Made by a program: the position numbers and the translations under genes
The notes under the pieces: model-generated
Database searches by the model: none
What the model was told of the DNA's origin: nothing
What the model saw: the letters and a program-made list of their open reading frames with translations, nothing else
Part shown: in pieces, positions 6,715-12,519 of the stretch
How the letters are laid out: every line of letters begins with the position of its first letter
How positions within the stretch are numbered: position 1 is the stretch's first letter
Origin: Stercoripulliclostridium_A sp964480195
GTDB lineage: Bacteria > Bacillota > Clostridia > Christensenellales > DTU072
Reading direction: 5' to 3'
DNA length: 15,634 nt
Assembly: GCA_964480195.1 (NCBI GenBank)
Contig: CAYZOJ010000035.1
Location: 1-15,634, forward strand

Positions 6715-8086
6715 CTATAAACAGTCCTTCGCGAATGATTTCCGATACCGAGGGGTGGGGGAAGATGATTTTGCGTATTCTGTCGATGTCGACTTCGAGG
6801 TCGATAAACGATGTTGCGAGAGTAACGTATTCGCCGGAGTAAGGACCTATTGCGCTAAATCCCAGGAGTTTTTTGCCGTTTTCGTCGAGAATGAGCTTCG
6901 CGAACCCGTCGCGTTCGTCGTTTTCGGCGACGTAACGCCCGGAGTAAGAGAGGGGGATTTTAACGATTTTGACTTTAAGATCGTTTGCCGTCGCGCGTTC
7001 TTCCGATAAGCCTACTGAGGCGATTTCGGGAGACGTGTATACAACGGACGGTACGGTGTCGTAAGACATTTCGTCGTCCTTTCCGGAGATATTATTGACG
7101 GCGACTTCGGACTCTCTGTAAGCGGTGTGCGCGAGAGTTGAGATACCGTTGACGTCGCCCGCCGCGTATATGCCGGGAGTTCCTGTTTCGAGGCGAGAGT
7201 TTGTATAAATTTTACCGCCGGAAATATCCAGCCCTAACTTTTCAAGACCCAAGTTAAAGTGGTTCGGACGTCTTCCGGTTGCCACCAAAACCTTGTCGCA
7301 AGGTATATCTATATTTTCGCCTTCGATACGTAAAGTAACCTTTTCGTCACCCATACGTATAACTCTGGCGCCCGAAACTATCTTAATTCCTTTTTTGAGC
7401 AAACGTTTTTCGAGGACAGATACGATGTCCGAATCTATTTGCGGAAGAATGCGTTTGCCGACTTCGATGATAACGACGTCGGAGCCTACGGTTCCAAAGT
7501 ATTCGGCAAGTTCTACGCCTATAACGCCACCGCCGATTACTGCGAGTCTACGCGGTATTTCGGGCATATCGAACACCTCGGTGTTGGTAACGGCAAAGCC
7601 GTCTTTAAGGGACGCGTGTATGCCGGGTATGGGCGGAATGAACGCGCTCGAACCCGACGCGACAAGGATGTTTTCGGCGTAAATTCTGTCGTCGCCGAGA
7701 CTTACCGAGAAAAGATTATCCTCCTTGCCTTCGACGAACGCCACCGCCTTATAGACGTCGACGCCGAGTTTTTTAAGTTTTTGCTTTATTCCGGCAACGA
7801 GTATTTTGACGACTTTATTTTTGCGGGCGACGAGTGCTTTTTGATCTACGTACGCGTCCCCGTCGAGAACAAGCCCGTATTTTGCGCCTCCTACGGCGTG
7901 ATCGAGCATTTTAGCCGTATTCAAAAAGGTTTTACTCGGAATGCAACCCGAGTTGAGGCAAACTCCGCCGAGTTCGTTTTTTTCGACGAGAGCGACTTTC
8001 AAGCCCGCTTCTGCGGCGCGTTCGGCGCCGTTGTAACCGGCGGGACCTCCGCCAATGACTATAAGATTATAAACAAGTTTTTCCAT
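6707..8086 (-). CDS. lpdA: Dihydrolipoyl dehydrogenase (E3)
   Basis: FAD-dependent disulfide oxidoreductase that reoxidises the dihydrolipoyl arm of a 2-oxoacid dehydrogenase complex with NAD+. Seen in order: FAD-binding VIGGGPAGYNGA (10-21), redox-active GGVCLNSGCIPSK (40-52) with C43 and C48, a second Rossmann motif VIGGGVIGVE (183-192) for NAD, GIYAAGDV (305-312) for FAD, and the interface motif HPSVSE (444-449) with the catalytic His-Glu pair. Length 459 is normal. There is no N-terminal lipoyl domain, unlike some Gram-positive E3 proteins. It starts six bases after the phosphatase stop with a weak upstream binding site, so coupled translation is likely. Its stop overlaps the E1 start. 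The symbol is by family. Mercuric or glutathione reductase is less likely because of the E1 partner and motifs. Confidence 0.92.
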   Translation of the reverse strand: MEKLVYNLIVIGGGPAGYNGAERAAEAGLKVALVEKNELGGVCLNSGCIPSKTFLNTAKMLDHAVGGAKYGLVLDGDAYVDQKALVARKNKVVKILVAGIKQKLKKLGVDVYKAVAFVEGKEDNLFSVSLGDDRIYAENILVASGSSAFIPPIPGIHASLKDGFAVTNTEVFDMPEIPRRLAVIGGGVIGVELAEYFGTVGSDVVIIEVGKRILPQIDSDIVSVLEKRLLKKGIKIVSGARVIRMGDEKVTLRIEGENIDIPCDKVLVATGRRPNHFNLGLEKLGLDISGGKIYTNSRLETGTPGIYAAGDVNGISTLAHTAYRESEVAVNNISGKDDEMSYDTVPSVVYTSPEIASVGLSEERATANDLKVKIVKIPLSYSGRYVAENDERDGFAKLILDENGKKLLGFSAIGPYSGEYVTLATSFIDLEVDIDRIRKIIFPHPSVSEIIREGLFIDD

Positions 8087-8092
8087 AGCAAA

Positions 8093-8734
8093 TTATCCGA
8101 AATATTTAAGAAGTTCAGAGGGTTTATCTATAAATTCCGTCGCGCCGACTTCGGCAAGACGCTCTTTAGACGCAAATCCCCAAGTGCAGAATACGCCGTG
8201 AAGTCCCGCGTTTTTTGCGCAAAGCACGTCGACGGGGCTGTCGCCGAGGTAAAGGGTTGTCGATTTATCGGAGCCGAGAGCTTTTAGACATGCGTTCGGC
8301 ATGTTAGCTTCGGGCTTTTGAGGTCTTCCGTCTATGATACCGACGGCGACGGAAATTTTGTTTCCCCAAAATTTATTTACGAGTTCATTGAGCATAGGCT
8401 CCAATTTGTTTGACACGATTCCCATTTTTATGCCTTTTGCGTAAAGGGCGTCGATGAGCTCGTTTATGCCGTCGTAAGGGCGAGTTTTGTCGGCGAGGTG
8501 GTCTTTATAATAGTCCTTAAATTCGGCGTAAGCGACGTCCACGAGGTCTTTTTTCCATTCGGGAAGTCCGCGAGAAACGAGCATTCTGATGCCGTCGCCG
8601 ACAAAGCTTCTTACTTCGTCATAAGTGCGTTCGGGGAGCCCGTGGAGCTTAAGCGCGTGATTTAGCGACGCTTGTAAATCCAAAAGCGTGTCGGACAGGG
8701 TTCCGTCCATATCGAAAATTACGGTATCGTACAT
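8093..8734 (-). CDS. HAD-superfamily phosphatase, phosphoglycolate-phosphatase-like
   Basis: Predicted cytosolic magnesium-dependent phosphatase of small phospho-metabolites. HAD motif I is DMDGTL (8-13) with nucleophile D8 and acid/base D10. A helical cap follows (about 15-85), then motif II VSNK (107-110), motif III lysine in QKPEAN (139-144), and motif IV GDSPVD (164-169). Length (213 residues) and cap fit the Gph/PpaX/beta-phosphoglucomutase group. Motifs alone cannot fix the substrate. I chose the ATG at 8734. An in-frame GTG at 8752 would add six residues, but AGAGG stands directly before the ATG. The gene heads an operon with E3 and E1, with a 6-base gap. A repair or housekeeping role for the complex is possible, but the link may only be genomic. 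Confidence 0.85.
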   Translation of the reverse strand: MYDTVIFDMDGTLSDTLLDLQASLNHALKLHGLPERTYDEVRSFVGDGIRMLVSRGLPEWKKDLVDVAYAEFKDYYKDHLADKTRPYDGINELIDALYAKGIKMGIVSNKLEPMLNELVNKFWGNKISVAVGIIDGRPQKPEANMPNACLKALGSDKSTTLYLGDSPVDVLCAKNAGLHGVFCTWGFASKERLAEVGATEFIDKPSELLKYFG

Positions 8735-8746
8735 ATTACCTCTCGT

Positions 8747-8758
8747 GCGCACGTGCGC
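8747..8758. promoter_or_regulatory. 12-bp perfect palindrome in the phosphatase leader
   Basis: GCGCACGTGCGC is its own reverse complement and lies between the predicted -10 (8789-8794) and the ribosome binding site of the dehydrogenase operon. It could be an operator half or full site, or chance in a GC-rich patch. It is conspicuous because the surrounding intergenic DNA is AT-rich. Confidence 0.35.
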
Positions 8759-8788
8759 GTTTTGATGTCGGAATATAGTTCCGTTACA

Positions 8789-8817
8789 ATGATACCATAA
8801 ATCGCGCGCGATATAAA
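8789..8817 (-). promoter_or_regulatory. Promoter of the phosphatase-E3-E1 operon with a palindromic spacer
   Basis: On the minus strand TTTATA (8812-8817), a 17-base spacer and TATCAT (8789-8794) preceded by TGG form an extended -10 promoter. The spacer contains the perfect palindrome ATCGCGCGCGAT (8801-8812), which a repressor could occupy. The -10 block TGGTATCATT is repeated in front of the GH2 gene. Confidence 0.55.
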
Positions 8818-8999
8818 GTATTTATCCGATTTTTAAGTTAAACGTAATTAGTCAAAAAATTCACAAAACGTTCAACGTGATATTGCCAAGAGTTCAAACT
8901 CGTACTTTACAATATAGCCAACATAAGAAATCCGAAAATAGAGTTTTTTCTCCGCTTGCTCGGACCTTATGAATACCTAAATTTCTCAATCCCTCCTCC
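8818..8999. other. Intergenic stretch without a convincing gene
   Basis: AT-rich DNA between the dehydrogenase operon promoter and the methyltransferase-like gene's terminator. On the minus strand GGAGGAGGGATTG (8988-9000) recalls the GGAGGGATTG box of the left-end repeat. From there a frame opens with TTG for about 30 codons, with no recognisable product. I read it as a possible degenerate copy of a dispersed repeat. No RNA gene or further promoter is clear. Confidence 0.3.
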
Positions 9000-9037
9000 A
9001 CAAAACAAAAAAAGAAGACCGGCAAGCGGGTCTTCTT
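9000..9037 (-). terminator. Terminator of the GH2 and methyltransferase-like unit
   Basis: A 9-bp stem (9029-9037 with 9012-9020, 8-base loop) is followed on the minus strand by a T run of about seven and then GTTTTG. It starts 16 bases after the stop at 9054, giving a strong rho-independent terminator. Confidence 0.9.
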
Positions 9038-9053
9038 GCTTTAATAAGAGTTT

Positions 9054-9929
9054 TTAGTCAGGGAGATAGAGCTTGAGGGTATCTTCTATCCAGTAGTCGG
9101 TTACGGTGTTCGGCGCCGACGGTTCAAGACTTTTAAGTTCGAGGTATAAATCCACGCCGTCGGTCGGATCGTGCCATAGGTCCATAAACGAGTAGTCGAA
9201 CTCGTTAAGATGTTCTCGGGCATACGCTAAGGCGTCGTCCTTTACGATTTTGATTTTTCTTGAATTGTCGACGAGAGGAAGAATGTTGTCTTCGATAAGC
9301 TTTATTACTTCGTCGTCGCGTTCGATTACGGTTATCGACGTAACGATAGGATTCCGAGCGCACGCAGATACGAAATAACCGATTCCGAGACCTCCGACAA
9401 GCACGTTGCCTTTTGCGCGCGATAACGGTTTTTTCATGGTTTCGATTTCGTTCGGTTTAAGGGACATCCATTCTCTACCGCTTTCGTATATCACGGGGAA
9501 CGAAAACGCCTCACTAAAATATCCGAGGGTAGGGATAATCCTTCCCGCAAAATCTATTTTCGGGTCGGAAGCCACAAACAATTCGTACGGGGCGTAGGTT
9601 TCAAGTCCTATCGACCATTTGCCGTTTTTAAGTCCGCCGTCGTCAAGCTTGCGCATTAAAAGCTTGTAAAAGGGGTCTTCAGTGTAAACGGACGCGTCAT
9701 TTTGCTTTACCATCGGCAGAAAGTAGTTGCCTATTATGGCTTTATCTTCCTTATTAGAGCTGTCCAGACCGTATAGCGACGCAAGAAGCAGAGGGTATGC
9801 AAACTTTACGGAAGACTCGTCGCCGTTGGTGACGTCGCGGATGAGTTTTTCGGTAATCGCTCTCGGCGAGTACGTAAGGTAATCGGCAACAAAGCCGAAT
9901 ATGCTGTTTTCGGTATCTGTAAATTTCAT
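9054..9929 (-). CDS. Spermidine-synthase-like Rossmann protein, putative SAM-dependent methyltransferase
   Basis: The C-terminal half (about 170-291) has the layout of class I SAM- or decarboxy-SAM-binding proteins: VLVGGLGIGYF (176-186), acidic VIERDD (201-206) at the end of the second strand, KDDAL (230-234), and FDYSFMDLWHD (244-254) at the fourth strand. This order matches spermidine synthases, but the N-terminal half (1-165) does not resemble the spermidine synthase beta-hairpin domain, so true polyamine synthesis is doubtful. WMSLKPNEIETMKKP (154-168) before the fold looks like a family signature, but I cannot name the function. Cytosolic, with no signal or membrane segment. It lies 33 bases after the GH2 stop and is probably read through from that gene. 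A GC-rich hairpin stands in between, and no good ribosome binding site precedes the ATG. No other Met occurs before residue 73. Confidence 0.7.
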   Translation of the reverse strand: MKFTDTENSIFGFVADYLTYSPRAITEKLIRDVTNGDESSVKFAYPLLLASLYGLDSSNKEDKAIIGNYFLPMVKQNDASVYTEDPFYKLLMRKLDDGGLKNGKWSIGLETYAPYELFVASDPKIDFAGRIIPTLGYFSEAFSFPVIYESGREWMSLKPNEIETMKKPLSRAKGNVLVGGLGIGYFVSACARNPIVTSITVIERDDEVIKLIEDNILPLVDNSRKIKIVKDDALAYAREHLNEFDYSFMDLWHDPTDGVDLYLELKSLEPSAPNTVTDYWIEDTLKLYLPD

Positions 9930-9933
9930 AATG

Positions 9934-9956
9934 AAAGAGCCCGCCGTGGCGGGCTC
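9934..9956 (-). terminator. GC-rich hairpin between GH2 and the methyltransferase-like gene
   Basis: A perfect 9-bp inverted repeat (9937-9945 with 9948-9956, effective loop about four bases) begins six bases after the GH2 stop. On the minus strand only three Ts follow, so it is a weak or partial terminator, or a 3'-end stabiliser. It ends seven bases before the next ATG and could limit access of ribosomes to that start. Confidence 0.6.
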
Positions 9957-9962
9957 GAATGA

Positions 9963-11708
9963 TTAGTCTATTTTTAATTTTGCGTTGAGCTCGCGGATCT
10001 TGTCGATATCGACCTTTACCACTTCGCGGTCATATGTCAAAAGACCATTGATTTCGTCCTCGACGTCGCTTACTTGCGTGTATACCGTCGCACTCAAACC
10101 CTTAGGAATATGGTGGAGTATTTCGCGGTTAAAGAGTCTGTGGTAGGCTTTTTCAAAACTCTCCAAAGACCCGAACTTTTTGTATCCGAAGCTACGAGAT
10201 TTGTTGAAAACGTGACCTTTTACATCTACTGAATATCCGCCGAATTCCGAGAGTACCAAGACTCTTCCGCGTAAATCGCGATGGGGGAATGTTATGGGGT
10301 AGAAGTAGATGTGCCAGCTCTTAAAGTCGCCTCCGCCTTGATCGTGCCAACCGCTTGCGTGGTCGATGGGACGGGTGGTGTCGAATTTTTTAATGAACTT
10401 GACGGCTTTGTTGGCGTCGAATTGTCCCCAGCTTTCGTTGAACGGTACCCATACGGCAAGGGAAGTCGTGTTATATAAAGTTTTGATTGTGCGTTCGGCG
10501 TCGACGTAATACTCTTCTCTTCCCGCTTTATTCGATCTTCCGAACAACCAATAGAGGTGGTCCCAAACGGGTATTTGCAAGAAACCGAGTGCGCCGTTAT
10601 GCGGGATGTTTGCGCCCATACCACCGCTTATGAAATCCTGCCAAACGAGCATTCCGAGTCTGTCGCAATGGTAGTACCAGCGTCGCGGTTCGATTTTTAT
10701 GTGCTTGCGTAGCATATTGAAGCCCATTTTTTTGCAGATTTCGATGTCGTAAATCATTGCTTCGTCGGAAGCGGGAGTATACAAACCGTCGCTCCAGTAG
10801 CCTTGGTCCAAAAGCCCGTTGTGGAAGTAGGGCTTATTGTTGAGCATTATGCGCGGAATGCCTTTGCCGTCTTTACCGACGGAGAACTTGCGCATACCGA
10901 AGTAGGAGCCGATTACGTCCTCCCCGTAAGTGATTTTGAGGTCGTAAAGGAAGGGATTTTCGGGGCTCCAAAGTTTTGCGTCGTCAATTTTGAGTACGCA
11001 TTCGCCGTTTTCGAGCGCGCTTTCGGCAACGATTGTTTCACCGTCGTAAGCAACGGCTTTACCGTCGGCAGGTGCGTTTGCGTCAACCTTTACGGTAAGC
11101 GTTCCGGCGTCGATGTCGGGAGTGAGGTAAATAGCTTTTGCGTAAGTTTCAGGCACGGATTCGAGCCATACGGTCTGCCATATACCCGACTGAGGAGTAT
11201 AGAAAATGCCTCCGCGGTTGATTTTTTGTTTGCCTCTTGCTTGGGGCTTGGTGTCGCTCGGGTCTGTTACCGTAAGGGTGAGTTCGTTTTCGCCGTCGAC
11301 TATTGCCGAGGTTATGTCGATAGAGAAGGGGAAATATCCTCCGCGGTGGCGTTTGACTTCGGTGCCGTTCACGTATACTACGGCTTCGTAGTCGACCGCG
11401 TCGAAATTAAGAAGGATTCTGCCTTTGTTAAAATCTTCGGGTAGGGTGAAAGTTCTGCGATAATACAGTACGTCCGTCGGCATTACGATACGTTCCACCC
11501 CGCTCAAAATACACTCGGGTGAGAACGGAACGGTGATTTTGCCTTGATAGTCGGAAAGCGGTACGCTTTTATCGAGTATGGCGTAGTCCCATTGTCCGTT
11601 AAGACAAATGTAGGAGTCGCGCTTGAGTTGCGGGCGCGGATACTCCGGGAGCGGATTGTTGACGTCGAGGGTCTTGCCGAATCTTGTTAAGAGTCTGTCG
11701 AATTGCAT
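9963..11708 (-). CDS. Glycoside hydrolase family 2, cytosolic
   Basis: Retaining exo-glycosidase of the beta-galactosidase, beta-mannosidase or beta-glucuronidase group. Domains in order: sugar-binding jelly roll (about 30-185, with LNGQWDYAI at 36-44 and RGGYFPFSIDIT at 122-133), Ig-like sandwich (about 186-275), and TIM barrel (about 283-581). The acid/base is E425 in VPFNESWGQ and the nucleophile is E488 in VLSEFGGYS. NMLRKHIKIEP (331-341) fits the conserved start of the barrel. No signal peptide, so it acts on imported sugar. At 581 residues it is a compact GH2 without extra C-terminal domains. The sequence does not fix which sugar is cut. Start supported by GGAG seven bases upstream and by a promoter. 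Divergent from queH, and followed by the methyltransferase-like gene. Confidence 0.9.
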   Translation of the reverse strand: MQFDRLLTRFGKTLDVNNPLPEYPRPQLKRDSYICLNGQWDYAILDKSVPLSDYQGKITVPFSPECILSGVERIVMPTDVLYYRRTFTLPEDFNKGRILLNFDAVDYEAVVYVNGTEVKRHRGGYFPFSIDITSAIVDGENELTLTVTDPSDTKPQARGKQKINRGGIFYTPQSGIWQTVWLESVPETYAKAIYLTPDIDAGTLTVKVDANAPADGKAVAYDGETIVAESALENGECVLKIDDAKLWSPENPFLYDLKITYGEDVIGSYFGMRKFSVGKDGKGIPRIMLNNKPYFHNGLLDQGYWSDGLYTPASDEAMIYDIEICKKMGFNMLRKHIKIEPRRWYYHCDRLGMLVWQDFISGGMGANIPHNGALGFLQIPVWDHLYWLFGRSNKAGREEYYVDAERTIKTLYNTTSLAVWVPFNESWGQFDANKAVKFIKKFDTTRPIDHASGWHDQGGGDFKSWHIYFYPITFPHRDLRGRVLVLSEFGGYSVDVKGHVFNKSRSFGYKKFGSLESFEKAYHRLFNREILHHIPKGLSATVYTQVSDVEDEINGLLTYDREVVKVDIDKIRELNAKLKID

Positions 11709-11738
11709 ATAAATTCTCCGTTAAATTTAGGTATAATA

Positions 11739-11767
11739 ATGATACCAAAAAAGCGTCCGATTTGCAA
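11739..11767 (-). promoter_or_regulatory. Promoter of the GH2 unit
   Basis: On the minus strand TTGCAA (11762-11767), a 17-base spacer and TATCAT (11739-11744) with an upstream TGG (extended -10). The TGGTATCATT block is the same as in the dehydrogenase operon promoter. The leader to the ATG is about 25 bases. Confidence 0.7.
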
Positions 11768-11785
11768 TAGTGAATTTAGATTGTC

Positions 11786-11814
11786 TTGACTATTGGCAGA
11801 AGAAATATTAAAAT
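11786..11814 (+). promoter_or_regulatory. Promoter of queH with start codon at the predicted transcription start
   Basis: TTGACT (11786-11791), a 17-base spacer and TAAAAT (11809-11814). The ATG at 11821 lies seven bases after the -10 box, where transcription should begin. No Shine-Dalgarno sequence is present before it, so the message is probably leaderless or nearly so. Confidence 0.7.
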
Positions 11815-11820
11815 AGAAAC

Positions 11821-12371
11821 ATGAACGCACAAGCGGAACTGGAAAAGTTGATACAATTTAATTCCGAAAGGGAACTGACGCCGAGTTTATTATTGCATTG
11901 CTGTTGCGCGCCTTGCGCGAGTTATTGCATAGAATATCTTGCTCCGCATTTTAATCTTACCGCCTTATACGATAATCCAAACATAACCGACGAGACGGAA
12001 TATCGTAAGCGTTTTTCGGAACTCGAACGTCTATGCGGGATTTTCGGAGTGCCGGTCATCGACGCCGGATACGACGGCAACAAGTTTTTCGACGCGGTAA
12101 AAGGGCTGGAAGCCGAACCCGAACGCGGTTCGCGTTGCTCGGTTTGTTTCGAGTTGCGCCTTGCGGATGTCGAAAAATACGCTTCGAGATACGACTATTT
12201 CGCAACGACGCTTACTTTGAGCCCCTTGAAGAATGCCGAACTTATCAACAAAATCGGTTCGGAGATTTCGGATAAGTATTTGCCGACCGACTTCAAAAAA
12301 CGCAACGGATACAAGCGTAGCATAGAGCTTTCCAAGGAATACGGTTTGTATAGGCAAAATTATTGCGGTTG
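11821..12371 (+). CDS. queH: Epoxyqueuosine reductase QueH, 3' end lost in the assembly gap
   Basis: QueH reduces epoxyqueuosine to queuosine in tRNA wobble position 34, the last step of the pathway, in organisms that use it instead of the cobalamin-dependent QueG. The visible 183 residues carry the family's cysteine sites: LLLHCCCAPCASYC (23-36), CSVC (106-109) and YCG (181-183), followed by TG at the gap edge, consistent with the usual YCGC. DYFATTLTLSPLKN (125-138) and YGLYRQNYCG (174-183) are also typical. The cysteines would bind an iron-sulfur cluster and nearby metal. M1 is the expected family start, since ELEK and HCCCAPC follow at the normal distance. Only the last few residues should be missing. 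The frame runs through the Ns into the next gene, which is an artefact. Confidence 0.9.
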
Positions 12372-12471
12372 NNNNNNNNNNNNNNNNNNNNNNNNNNNNN
12401 NNNNNNNNNNNNNNNNNNNNNNNNNNNNNNNNNNNNNNNNNNNNNNNNNNNNNNNNNNNNNNNNNNNNNNN
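12372..12471. other. Assembly gap of exactly 100 Ns
   Basis: A run of exactly 100 Ns is the conventional filler for a scaffold join of unknown length. It hides the end of queH, any terminator, and the -35 region of the mannosidase gene. Extra genes could be missing here. Confidence 0.95.
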
Positions 12472-12480
12472 TCGCGCGAC

Positions 12481-12514
12481 TATAGTATAATTTTACTATA
12501 CCGATTCAAAGGAG
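12481..12514 (+). promoter_or_regulatory. Promoter -10, palindrome and ribosome binding site of the mannosidase gene
   Basis: TATAAT (12486-12491) is a consensus -10. It lies inside an inverted repeat with arms TATAGTA (12481-12487) and TACTATA (12494-12500), a possible operator over the start site. The matching -35 would fall in the N gap. AAAGGAG (12508-12514) lies five bases before the ATG at 12520. Confidence 0.55.
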
Positions 12515-12519
12515 TTAGT

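Noticed and set aside
8735..8752. GTG start at 8752 for the phosphatase
   Set aside because: It would add six residues before the usual start of the HAD fold and overlap the ribosome binding site AGAGG that serves the ATG at 8734.
8905..8995. Small TTG-started frame of about 30 codons on the minus strand after GGAGGAGGG
   Set aside because: Short, with no recognisable product. The GGAGGGATTG box more likely belongs to a degenerate dispersed repeat.
11709..11820. preQ1 riboswitch before queH
   Set aside because: The predicted transcription start falls at the ATG and there is no room or matching structure for a leader aptamer.
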